A DNA stretch of 64,000 bases from Pseudonocardia sp. DSM 110487 (lineage in GTDB: Bacteria > Actinomycetota > Actinomycetes > Mycobacteriales > Pseudonocardiaceae), in NCBI RefSeq assembly GCF_019468565.1, contig NZ_CP080521.1, positions 3,782,001 to 3,846,000 on the forward strand, given 5' to 3'. The notes below the pieces were generated by a model that saw nothing but the letters and a program-made list of their open reading frames with translations, was not told the origin of the DNA and did no database searches. Below, in pieces: positions 34,091 through 41,686 of the stretch. Position numbers and translations under genes: made by a program. Each line of letters opens with the position of its first letter. The first letter of the stretch is position 1.

Positions 34091-34678
34091 CTACGCGCCG
34101 ACACCGGGCGCCTGTCTGGCAGCCAGCAGCTCGACGAGCCGCGTGCCTGCGTAGCGGTCGCCGGCGTCGGCGAGCGCCTGCAGTTCGGCGACGGACGTGT
34201 GATCGCCGCGTTCGATGAGTAGGCGGACCAGCAGGGTCGCGGCGTAGCTGTTGCCGGCTTCCGCGCGGGCGCGAAGCTCCGTAGCCGCCTGCTCGTCGCC
34301 CTGGTAGAAGAGCAGCCCTACCAGTTGCTCTTCGGCATAGCCGTTACCGGCCTCGGCGTAGGTTCGCAGTTCCGGCACGGCCTCCGGATCGCCGGGGTCA
34401 ATCAGCCACTCGACCACCAGGTCCTGCGCATAGCGATCCCCTCTGTGCGCTCGTGCCCGCACCGCCTGGGCCGTCTCAGGATCGCTCATCGCGACCAGGA
34501 CCTCGGTCGCGTACTCGTCGCCGTGACCGGCGAGAGCCCTCAGTCCCGCCATGGCCTCGTCATCACCCCGGTCGACCAGTAGCTCGACCCGCCGTTCCGC
34601 TGCTGTCTCCTCCTCGAACTCGCGGATTCGCCCTCGGCGGCCTCCGCGCTCTTCCTGGGGGTTTGTCCGACTCGCCAT
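34091..34678 (-). CDS. Helical-repeat protein, 195 residues
   Basis: After a charged N-terminus the protein is made of four to five repeats of about 34 residues with the pattern L-x-A-x-A-x2-G-x-x-YA-x3-LV-x-LL-x3-GD, for example LRTYAEAGNGYAEEQLVGLL and LRARAEAGNSYAATLLVRLL. This resembles a TPR/HEAT-like solenoid and, loosely, the LAL solenoid repeats. It probably binds protein or peptide partners. ATG at 34678; a longer frame upstream would read through palindrome site 19, 36 nt away. Confidence 0.72.
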   Translation of the reverse strand: MASRTNPQEERGGRRGRIREFEEETAAERRVELLVDRGDDEAMAGLRALAGHGDEYATEVLVAMSDPETAQAVRARAHRGDRYAQDLVVEWLIDPGDPEAVPELRTYAEAGNGYAEEQLVGLLFYQGDEQAATELRARAEAGNSYAATLLVRLLIERGDHTSVAELQALADAGDRYAGTRLVELLAARQAPGVGA

Positions 34679-34714
34679 CAAGTGGTCAGCCTTCGGCACC
34701 CTGGAACAGTGCGG

Positions 34715-34733
34715 ATCACCTGCGCGAGGTGAT
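34715..34733. promoter_or_regulatory. Regulon palindrome, site 19
   Basis: ATCACCT-GCGCG-AGGTGAT: 7-bp perfect arms, 36 nt upstream of the repeat-protein gene and just ahead of the LAL remnant on the other strand. Confidence 0.7.
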
Positions 34734-34751
34734 TTGGCCCCGCCGCATGTC

Positions 34752-34889
34752 TCGGACGGGTTCGCCGAGCGCGCGCTCACCGCGGGTCGTCGCCGCGCGC
34801 GGCAGCGGCAGACGATCCTCAGCAAACGGGAGCTCACCGTGCTCAGGCTGCTCCCGCCGCTGTTGTCGCGGGACGAGATCGCCGACGAC
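34752..34889 (+). pseudogene. Remnant of a third LAL regulator (C-terminal HTH region)
   Basis: The plus-strand frame reads SDGFAERALTAGRRRARQRQ, TILSKRELTVLRLLPPLL and SRDEIADDL, matching LAL1 residues SDAFAERALAAGVGH, VLLSERELTVLGLLPSLL and SLDEIAADL almost residue by residue. Both ends are broken: upstream reads into the palindrome, and after DDL the recognition helix and the rest of the HTH are replaced by unrelated sequence (ARPAHDQPAP). It is non-functional as a regulator and shows that a third LAL gene once existed here, on the opposite strand to LAL1 and LAL2. Confidence 0.75.
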
Positions 34890-34950
34890 CTCGCACGGCC
34901 TGCTCACGACCAGCCTGCGCCAAGGATGACGGACGGACTGCGGTTTGGCG

Positions 34951-34969
34951 GTCACCCTCATCAGGTGAG
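34951..34969. promoter_or_regulatory. Regulon palindrome, site 20
   Basis: GTCACCC-TCATC-AGGTGAG: 100 nt upstream of the DUF6069 start. Confidence 0.62.
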
Positions 34970-35069
34970 GTGCTCGCAAGCCTCGGTGCCTAGCGTCCGG
35001 CCGACCCAGATCCCGTGAGACGGCGGGGTGGGAAGCCGCGCGACGTCGCACTACTGGGACGGAGGAACG

Positions 35070-35537
35070 ATGAGCCCACCGGATAGGCGAGCCGAGCCGC
35101 GGGTCTTCGTCAACTCTGCCCGACTCTGGTCCGGCGGAGTGGCGACCGCGGTCGTGGCCGCGCTCGTCGCGCTGGTCGGCGTGCTGATCGGCAACGGCGC
35201 CCTGGACCTGAACATGACCGTGCCACCGCTGCTGCCGCTAGGCGGCTCGTTCGCCGTGAACTACGCGATCACCGCGGCCGTACTGGCGCTGGCCGCCACC
35301 GGGCTCGCACACCTGCTTGCGGTGACAGCGCCGCGTCCACACTCGTTCTTCGCCTGGATCGTCGGGCTCGCGACCGTGGTGGGGGTCGTGCTGCCGTTCG
35401 CCATCGGCGGCACGCTGAGCGGGAGCGTGGCGACTGCCGTCGTCGACCTCGTCATCGGTCTGTGCATCCTCAGCCTCATCTCGTCCGTCCTGTCGAGGAC
35501 GACCCGGATCGGGTGGGGCAGCGAATTGACCGGCTGA
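35070..35537 (+). CDS. DUF6069 four-helix membrane protein
   Basis: 155 residues with four hydrophobic helices (about 23-44, 64-88, 96-118 and 123-143) and short polar ends; layout and the MTVPPLLPLG loop fit the actinobacterial DUF6069 family. Function unknown. GGAGG is 6 nt before the ATG at 35070. Confidence 0.75.
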   Translation: MSPPDRRAEPRVFVNSARLWSGGVATAVVAALVALVGVLIGNGALDLNMTVPPLLPLGGSFAVNYAITAAVLALAATGLAHLLAVTAPRPHSFFAWIVGLATVVGVVLPFAIGGTLSGSVATAVVDLVIGLCILSLISSVLSRTTRIGWGSELTG

Positions 35538-35571
35538 CAATGCCGACACTCGTACGGCCTGAATGCGCCGC

Positions 35572-35590
35572 GTCACCCGGTTCGGGCGAG
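35572..35590. promoter_or_regulatory. Regulon palindrome, site 21
   Basis: GTCACCC-GGTTC-GGGCGAG: 54 nt upstream of the HdeD-family start. Last copy seen in the window. Confidence 0.62.
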
Positions 35591-35644
35591 GCGGACCGGG
35601 TCGCCGCAGTGGACGGCTCACGGCGACGACGGCCAGGAGGAGCC

Positions 35645-36262
35645 ATGAGCGCACACGCGCCGGACGAAACAGCGGCGGTGCGGGGTCTCTCGCAGATCGC
35701 GGATTCGCCGGGCCTGCTGCTCGGCTCCGGAGCGCTGAGCGTCCTCATCGGCGTGCTCGTCCTCGCGTGGCCCGGCGCCACGATCGTGGTCATCGCGTGG
35801 CTGTTCGCGGTGCAACTGCTCGTCGCCGGCATGTTGCAGCTGGTGTCGGCCTTCTCGGCCGGCCGCGGACCCGGAGCTCGCGTGCTGTCCGTGATGCTCG
35901 GGGCGTTGTCGATCCTGGTCGGGTTGCTGTGCCTGCGGTCGACGTTGCAGACCGCGCTGCTCCTCGGGCTGGTCATCGGGGCGTTGTGGGTGGTGCAGGG
36001 CGTCGCCGGTGTCGTGAACGCCATCGGCTCGGAACGAGGGGCGGAACGCGGCTGGGGGATCGCCTCCGGCGTCCTGTCGGTGATCGGCGGTGCCGTCGTA
36101 CTGGTCTATCCGGGCACGAGCCTCGCCGTTCTGACCTGGCTGTTCGGGATCGTGCTCGTGGTACTCGGCGCCGTGCTCGTCATGCAGGGCTTCGCGGCTC
36201 GACGCGCCTATACCGCTGACCCGGAGCAGGCCGGCGCGAACCCGGCGGGATCCGGCCCCTGA
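35645..36262 (+). CDS. HdeD-family (DUF308) membrane protein
   Basis: 205 residues, six hydrophobic helices in three pairs, each pair with the DUF308 pattern: SGALSVLIGVLVLAWPGATI, LGALSILVGLLCLRS and SGVLSVIGGAVVLVYPGTSL. E. coli HdeD is linked to acid resistance at high cell density; actinobacterial members are of unknown role. CAGGAGG lies upstream of the ATG. Confidence 0.88.
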   Translation: MSAHAPDETAAVRGLSQIADSPGLLLGSGALSVLIGVLVLAWPGATIVVIAWLFAVQLLVAGMLQLVSAFSAGRGPGARVLSVMLGALSILVGLLCLRSTLQTALLLGLVIGALWVVQGVAGVVNAIGSERGAERGWGIASGVLSVIGGAVVLVYPGTSLAVLTWLFGIVLVVLGAVLVMQGFAARRAYTADPEQAGANPAGSGP

Positions 36263-36301
36263 AGGAGGCACGCGCGGCGGGCTCGCCGTCCAATCCCACG
36301 A

Positions 36302-36397
36302 CATCCGGGGCACGCTGCTGTAGTTGTGGTCGGAGTGCCAGATGTCGCCGTCCCAGACCCCCGAGCAGCGCCGGAGCTTCGTGATGCTGCAGATGTG
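36302..36397 (-). pseudogene. Possible fragment of a TauD/TfdA-type dioxygenase gene
   Basis: On the minus strand one frame reads HICSITKLRRCSGVWDGDIW followed by HSDHNYSSVPRM. The WHSD plus YSSVP spacing resembles the iron-binding HxD segment of alpha-ketoglutarate-dependent taurine/2,4-D dioxygenases (WHTDxSYxxxP). No start, no flanking domain. It would be a decayed piece; the short length makes this tentative. The rest of 36263-36452 shows no gene. Confidence 0.3.
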
Positions 36398-36452
36398 ACG
36401 ATCGATCCCCGTCGCCCTGCTGCATCACCGCGTTCGCCGCCTGGCCGACGAG

Positions 36453-36845
36453 TCAGTCGCCCTTGACGAAGCTGTGGTAGACGCTCAGCAGAGCCGCCCG
36501 CTGTTCCGCTGACAGGCGCGGATCTGACCGGATGGCCTCCTCGGTGCTGCTGGCGCTCGGCGAAGCGGAGGTCGGTGACCCGGTGGCCCAGCCGGCCTGC
36601 CCGAGCAACTGCTCGGTGGACAGCTGCAGCGCGTCCGCGATCTTCTGCAGCACCTTGAGCGAGGGCTGGTGGAGCCCGCGCTCGACTTGACTCAGGTAGG
36701 CGTTGGACACGCTCGTCATCGCTGCCATCTCGCGCAGCGACAGCTTCGCGAGCTGGCGCTGTGCCCGGATGAACTCGCCAAGGGCGTTCATCGAGGCCGA
36801 CCACCCGACCTCACGGGGGTCGGGGTCCTCACCGGCGGAGCTCAT
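36453..36845 (-). CDS. XRE-family transcriptional regulator
   Basis: 130 residues. An N-terminal Cro/CI-type helix-turn-helix is clear: LGEFIRAQRQLAKLSLREMA, AMTSVSNAYLSQVERGLHQP, SLKVLQKIADAL. The C-terminal half carries a Ser/Ala-rich linker and a short helix (LSAEQRAALLSVYHSFVKGD). The HTH resembles the mycobacterial Rv0474-type regulators that sit next to phasin/HBHA-like genes, which would suit a role in storage-polymer or lipid metabolism (inference). Divergent from the ketoacyl synthase fusion gene; autoregulation of that 165-nt gap is plausible. Confidence 0.88.
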   Translation of the reverse strand: MSSAGEDPDPREVGWSASMNALGEFIRAQRQLAKLSLREMAAMTSVSNAYLSQVERGLHQPSLKVLQKIADALQLSTEQLLGQAGWATGSPTSASPSASSTEEAIRSDPRLSAEQRAALLSVYHSFVKGD

Positions 36846-37010
36846 GCCTCCATCATGACGCCAGACGTTCGCCGGAACGGCACCGCATGGCCCAGAGGGG
36901 GCCTCACCGTGGCAGCAGGGGCGCGGGCACTGGCCGTCCCCCGCTCGCCGGTTGTGCGGCGGAGGGTATGGCGAGTTGGGTGGGACCGGCTACCGGCGAG
37001 GAGGTCTGCG

Positions 37011-38981
37011 GTGAAGCCGTTCGTCCTGAACCGGCACGGGCGGATCGTGATCCCGGCGACCTTCCTCGGTGCGCTCGACTTCTCCGCGATCGACACGCTC
37101 GAGCAGCTGACGAGCGTGATCGGGCGGGACTTCGAGGCGAAGGCGCCGACCGGCGCGGACATCCTCGCCCGCATCGAGTCCGCGGCCTACCCGAATCGGT
37201 TCGCGCTGCTGCGTGACCTCGGGCAGAACCTGTATTGGGTCAACCGATACGCGCTGCCGATGCTCGACAAACGCCCAACCCGCTGGCGCGACCTGCCGCG
37301 GGGGCGCGCCGACGTGTTCCTGCCCCTGCTCACGCCGTGGGAGGACGGCGATCGGAAGGTCGCGGCGGTGGAGCGCGCCTACGCCGAGCTACCCGCAGCG
37401 TGGGACACCGGGGCGGAGGATCGGATCTTCGCGCTGCTCTTCGACGTCTTCCGGCACAAGCGCCACCACGCCACCGAGCTGCCCCCGATCCCACTGACCG
37501 TCGCCGAGATGCTGGCCACGCCGGAGGCGCTGACCCTCGTCCTGCCCCACCACGACCCCGACTACCGGGTGTTCGGGCTCGACGAGATCATCGACGCCGC
37601 CGAGGACGTGCCCGAGCTCGAGGCGCTCACGCGGTGGGCGATGGTGCTGCACAACCAGCACCCCTGGGAACGGGCGGAGGCCGCGCTGCGCCCGGTCGGC
37701 GAGATCCGGGACGACGAGTTCGTGATCGCCCTGCATCCGCGTGACCGCGAGGTGGCGGCGTTCATCGATCGGGTGCGGGCGGCCGCGCGGCCGCGCCGGC
37801 CGCCATCGGTCGAGGCGGCGAGCGCGCCGCCCGTCGAGGCGCGGCCGCCTGTCCGGCCCTATCCGCCCCTGCGGGTGCGCGAGGTGTTCGGTGTGCTGCC
37901 GCGGCTCGAGGCGTTGTCCGTCGTTCGGGGGGAGCACATCTGCACGAACGCCGACGTCATCCGCAGCTCCAGCTTCTCCTGGTCGCCGATGAGCGCCGAG
38001 GAGATCAGAGCGAAGACCGGGATCGAGCAGCGGCGCTACTCCGTCCGCAGGATCGAGGAGCTGGCGTTCGATGCGGCGCAGGTGGCGTTGTCGCACGCGG
38101 GGCGGGCGCCGGAGGACATCGGCGCGGTGATCGTCGCCACCTGCACGAGCGACCGGCTGATCCCGTCGATCGCGTGCTGGCTCTCCGGCGAGCTGGGGAT
38201 GCTGCAGACCCACGCGTCGGTCGATCTGGTCGCGGCCTGCGCCGGCCTGCCCTACGGCCTCGCGGAGGCGGTCCGGCTGCTGCAGGAGGTGCAGCGTCCG
38301 GTGCTGCTGGTCTGCGCCGAGAAGTTCTCCGACAAGATCGGCGCGATCCGGACGTCGCGCATGATCTTCGGTGACGGCGCGTCCGCGATCGTCGTCGGGC
38401 CTGCGGAGCCGGGCTCGGCCGGCGACGTGCACGTGCTGCAGACCTACGCCGGTGGGCCAGCGAGTGAGGTCAACTCGATCATCTGGCCGAACCCGGCGTT
38501 CGACAACGACGTCACCGTCTACGGCCCCGAGGTCAAGTCGCTGGTTCGGCGCTACCTGGACCAGATGATCTCCGAGCTCGGGGAGCAGCGCGACCCGGAC
38601 GCGCCCGGCCGGTCGGTGCTGGACGGCATCGAGCTGATCGTCCCGCACCAGGCGAACAAGACGATGGTCGTGGACCTCGCCCGCAAAGCGGGCCTGGCCG
38701 CGGAGCAGCTCTACTTCAACATCGCCACTATGGGCAACGTGTCCGCCGCGAGCATCCCCATCGCATTGCACGACGCCGTCCGCGACGGCGTGATCCCCCG
38801 CCCGACCAGGGTGTTCGCCCCCGGTTTCGGTGCCGGCGCCGTTGGGGGCTATGCCGTCATGACGGTCGACCCTGCGATCGTTGCCCCAGAGTTCGAGACA
38901 GGCGCGGTGGCGGTGTCCCACCCGCTGCGGGCACCGGCGACGACCACGAGCGAGGATGTCCGCGTCGCGTTCGGCGAGTGA
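37011..38981 (+). CDS. Beta-ketoacyl synthase III-like enzyme fused to a large unknown N-terminal domain
   Basis: 656 residues from a GTG at 37011 with GAGGAGG upstream. Residues ~300-640 are a FabH/HMG-CoA-synthase-type thiolase fold with the complete Cys-His-Asn triad: Cys410 in VAACAGLPYG, His546 in VPHQANKTM, Asn576 in GNVSAAS; RMIFGDGASAIVVG and PGFGAGAVGG are also typical. It would condense an acyl-CoA with a malonyl or similar donor. The N-terminal ~290 residues (FVLNRHGRIVIPATFLGALD onward, with YWVNRYALPML and a Pro/Arg-rich linker at about 255-285) belong to no family I know. Typical FabH proteins are ~320-350 residues, so this is a genuine fusion. Confidence 0.87.
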   Translation: MKPFVLNRHGRIVIPATFLGALDFSAIDTLEQLTSVIGRDFEAKAPTGADILARIESAAYPNRFALLRDLGQNLYWVNRYALPMLDKRPTRWRDLPRGRADVFLPLLTPWEDGDRKVAAVERAYAELPAAWDTGAEDRIFALLFDVFRHKRHHATELPPIPLTVAEMLATPEALTLVLPHHDPDYRVFGLDEIIDAAEDVPELEALTRWAMVLHNQHPWERAEAALRPVGEIRDDEFVIALHPRDREVAAFIDRVRAAARPRRPPSVEAASAPPVEARPPVRPYPPLRVREVFGVLPRLEALSVVRGEHICTNADVIRSSSFSWSPMSAEEIRAKTGIEQRRYSVRRIEELAFDAAQVALSHAGRAPEDIGAVIVATCTSDRLIPSIACWLSGELGMLQTHASVDLVAACAGLPYGLAEAVRLLQEVQRPVLLVCAEKFSDKIGAIRTSRMIFGDGASAIVVGPAEPGSAGDVHVLQTYAGGPASEVNSIIWPNPAFDNDVTVYGPEVKSLVRRYLDQMISELGEQRDPDAPGRSVLDGIELIVPHQANKTMVVDLARKAGLAAEQLYFNIATMGNVSAASIPIALHDAVRDGVIPRPTRVFAPGFGAGAVGGYAVMTVDPAIVAPEFETGAVAVSHPLRAPATTTSEDVRVAFGE

Positions 38982-38999
38982 CGGCGCGACGGTCAGTCG

Positions 39000-39743
39000 T
39001 CAGAGTGGTCGGTCCTGATCCACCCGCGGCTCGTGTCGTTCGGCCGGCTCGCCGTGATCGGATGGACGCAACCGGTACTCCATCTCCGGACGACCTGCGC
39101 CTCCATACCGAGCGCCGCGGACGACGATTCCGCATGCGTGGAGGTACTCGAGGTAGCGGCGCGCTGTGACGCGCGAGGTACCCGACGAGTCCGCGACCTC
39201 CACCGCAGACGCGCCGGTGGCGGGCCCTGCCTGCTCCAGTGCCGATACGACCGCGCGCAACGACTCGGGGCTGATGCCCTTGGGGAGGTCGTCGCCACCG
39301 ATACCACCACGAGGCCCGCGCAGCAGTTGATCGATCTCGTGCTGGGCGAGACGGTGTTCGTCCTCGGGCAGCGCCGACCGGTACCGGTGATAACGCTCGA
39401 GCCTCTGCCGAACGGTCGCGAAGGTGAAGGGTTTGAGCAGGTACTGGGTTGCCCCGAAGGACGCGGCAGCCCGTACGACGGACAGGTCACGAGCGCGGGT
39501 CACGGCGACGACGTCGGCCATGTTGCCGGTCCAGCGCATCCGGCGGAGTACTTCCAGACCAGACATGTCCGGCAGATAGATGTCCATCATGACCAGGTCC
39601 ACTCGGTCGCTCGACAACCGCTGCAGGGCTTCGGCGCCGGTCCGGACGTACCCCGCCACAGCGAAGCCCTTCACCTGCTCGACGTACCGCACGAGTGCCT
39701 CACCGGCAGTGGGCTCGTCCTCCACGACCAGAACCATGATCAC
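39000..39743 (-). CDS. CitB/DctR-type response regulator, orphan
   Basis: 247 residues. Receiver domain: VLVVEDEPTAGEALVRYV start, phospho-acceptor Asp in VDLVMMDIYLPDMSGLEVLR, conserved Lys in LLKPFTFATV. The C-terminal HTH (SAVEVADSSGTSRVTARRYL and EYLHACGIVV, then GAGRPEMEYRL) is that of the CitB/DcuR/DctR group, which control citrate and C4-dicarboxylate transport. GTG at 39743 is chosen because GGAGG lies 6 nt upstream; ATG at 39737 is possible. No sensor kinase is encoded nearby. The dctA and malic enzyme genes on the same strand are likely targets (inference). Confidence 0.88.
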   Translation of the reverse strand: MIMVLVVEDEPTAGEALVRYVEQVKGFAVAGYVRTGAEALQRLSSDRVDLVMMDIYLPDMSGLEVLRRMRWTGNMADVVAVTRARDLSVVRAAASFGATQYLLKPFTFATVRQRLERYHRYRSALPEDEHRLAQHEIDQLLRGPRGGIGGDDLPKGISPESLRAVVSALEQAGPATGASAVEVADSSGTSRVTARRYLEYLHACGIVVRGARYGGAGRPEMEYRLRPSDHGEPAERHEPRVDQDRPL

Positions 39744-39863
39744 TTCTGGCCTCCCTCGTCGTCCTGCACAATCCTCCGCCACGGAGGGCAGCAGGGCGAC
39801 CCCGGCTGGCGGGAATCGGGGATGGGGGCACGCCCGACCAGCTCGCACGGCTGGTGGCCTCGA

Positions 39864-40760
39864 TCAGATTCTGCGCTCCCGGATGAGCCCTTCTTGGACA
39901 ACCGATATCGCCAGGTGACCGTCGCGACGGTAGATGTGGCCGCGCGCCAGACCCCGGGCCCCTGACGACGCGGGTGCCTCCTGCACGTAGAGCAGCCAGT
40001 CGTCGGCACGGAACGGCGCGTGGAACCACATGGCGTGGTCGAGGCTCGCTCCCGTGACGGTGTCCTCGGCCCATGCCAGGCGCTGGGCGAGCAGCACGGA
40101 GTCGAGCAGCGTCATGTCGCTTGCGTAGGCCGCGGCACACACGTGCAGCAGGGGATCGTCCGGCAGCGGACCGGACGCGCGCATCCAGACCATCGTGCTG
40201 GTGTCGGTCGGCGCCTCCGGGTCACGCGCCGCCCACGGTGGGTCGCCGATGTAGCGCACCTCGATCGGCCGCGGCCGGAGCCAGCGGGCCGGAACCCGAT
40301 CACCGAACTCGCGGAGGCGCTCCTGCCACAAGGGCACGCTCTCGGGAGGTGGTGCGTCCGGCATCGTGAACTGGTGCTCGGCGCCGTCCTCGACGATGTG
40401 GAACGACGCGGACAGCGTGAAGATCGCACGCCCGTGCTGAACGGCAACGACGCGGCGGGTGCTGAAGGAGCGCCCGTCACGGATCCGGTCGACGGTGTAG
40501 ACGATCGGGATGCTGGGATCCCCGGGACGCAGGAAGTAGGCGTGCAGCGAATGCACCGGGCGCCCCTCCGGCACCGTGCGGCCCGCCGCGACAAGTGCCT
40601 GGCCTGCGACCTGACCCCCGAACACACGCTGGAGGTCCTCGTCGGGACTCAGTCCCCGGAAGATGTCCACCTCGAGTTGTTCGAGGCTGAGGATGTCCGT
40701 GATCAGCGGTGGCGGCTGTTCGTCCACGAGTTCGTCGATCTCGTGCGCTGTCCCGGTCAC
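39864..40760 (-). CDS. tesB: Acyl-CoA thioesterase II
   Basis: 298-residue double-hotdog thioesterase that hydrolyses acyl-CoA to free acid and CoA. The N-terminal hotdog has VFGGQVAGQALVAAGRTVPE and VHSLHAYFLRPGDP; the C-terminal one has ASLDHAMWFHAPFRADDWLL and YVQEAP, with the catalytic Asp in SLDHAMWF. The GTG start overlaps the lipA stop by 4 bp (GTGA) with GGAGGG upstream. As the last gene of the dicarboxylate-to-PHB array it could relieve CoA shortage or release 3-hydroxybutyrate; the substrate range is not set by sequence. Confidence 0.92.
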   Translation of the reverse strand: MTGTAHEIDELVDEQPPPLITDILSLEQLEVDIFRGLSPDEDLQRVFGGQVAGQALVAAGRTVPEGRPVHSLHAYFLRPGDPSIPIVYTVDRIRDGRSFSTRRVVAVQHGRAIFTLSASFHIVEDGAEHQFTMPDAPPPESVPLWQERLREFGDRVPARWLRPRPIEVRYIGDPPWAARDPEAPTDTSTMVWMRASGPLPDDPLLHVCAAAYASDMTLLDSVLLAQRLAWAEDTVTGASLDHAMWFHAPFRADDWLLYVQEAPASSGARGLARGHIYRRDGHLAISVVQEGLIRERRI

Positions 40761-41686
40761 CGGGGAACCCTCCTGGCCTGAGCTTGGGCGTAGAGCCGGC
40801 CGGCCCGGTAGGACGAGCGCACCAGCGGCCCGGCCATCACGCCCGCGAAGCCGATCTCCTCGGCGGTCTTCGAGTGCTCGACGAACTCCTCGGGCTTGAC
40901 CCAGCGCTCCACCGGGTGGTGGCGGGCGGAGGGGCGCAGGTACTGGGTGATCGTGATGATCTCGCAGCCGGCTTCGTGCAGGTCGTGCAGCGCGGCGGTG
41001 ACCTCGTCGGGGGTCTCGCCCATGCCGAGGATCAGGTTCGACTTGGTGACCAGTCCCGCCGACCGCGCCTTGGTGATTACCTGCAGGGAGCGGTCGTAGC
41101 GGAACGCGGGACGGATCCGCTTGAAGATCCGCGGCACCGTCTCGAGGTTGTGCGCGAGCACCTCGGGGTGTGCGCCGAACACCTCGGCGAGCTGGTCGTC
41201 CTTCGAGTTGAAGTCGGGGATCAGCAGCTCGACGCCGGTGCCGGGGTTGAGTTTGTGGATCTGGCGGACGGTCTCGGCGTAGAGCCACGCACCGCCGTCC
41301 TCGAGGTCGTCGCGGGCGACGCCGGTGACGGTGGAGTAGCGCAGCCCCATGGTGCGCACGGATTCGGCGACGCGCCGGGGCTCGTCGCGGTCGAGCTCGG
41401 CGGGCTTGCCGGTGTCGATCTGGCAGAAGTCGCAGCGGCGGGTGCATTGCTCGCCCCCGATGAGGAAGGTGGCCTCCCGGTCCTCCCAGCATTCGTAGAT
41501 GTTGGGGCAGCCGGCCTCCTCGCACACGGTGTGCAGGCCGCCGGAGCGTACGAGCGATTTGAGCTCGGTGTACTGGGGTCCGGTGCGGGCCTTCGTACGG
41601 ATCCACGGCGGCTTGCGCTCGATCGGGGTCTCGCTGTTGCGGACCTCCAAGCGCAGCAGCTTGCGACCGGACGCCGTGCTACTCAT
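40757..41686 (-). CDS. lipA: Lipoyl synthase
   Basis: 309-residue radical SAM enzyme that inserts two sulfur atoms into octanoyl-lysine of lipoyl domains. The auxiliary cluster cysteines are in CEEAGCPNIYEC, the radical SAM CxxxCxxC is in CTRRCDFCQ, and ATFLIGGEQC and TKSNLILGMGET complete the fold. It sits in the same array as aceF and lpd, whose three lipoyl domains need it. lipB is not in the window, so octanoyl transfer must be encoded elsewhere; the chromosome probably carries a second lipA with lipB. The start overlaps the iclR stop by 4 bp. Confidence 0.96.
   Translation of the reverse strand: MSSTASGRKLLRLEVRNSETPIERKPPWIRTKARTGPQYTELKSLVRSGGLHTVCEEAGCPNIYECWEDREATFLIGGEQCTRRCDFCQIDTGKPAELDRDEPRRVAESVRTMGLRYSTVTGVARDDLEDGGAWLYAETVRQIHKLNPGTGVELLIPDFNSKDDQLAEVFGAHPEVLAHNLETVPRIFKRIRPAFRYDRSLQVITKARSAGLVTKSNLILGMGETPDEVTAALHDLHEAGCEIITITQYLRPSARHHPVERWVKPEEFVEHSKTAEEIGFAGVMAGPLVRSSYRAGRLYAQAQARRVPR

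Noticed and set aside
36669..37010. In-frame upstream extension of the ketoacyl synthase fusion protein
   Set aside because: It overlaps the divergent XRE gene, has no homology-like composition, and the GTG at 37011 has a strong GAGGAGG site.
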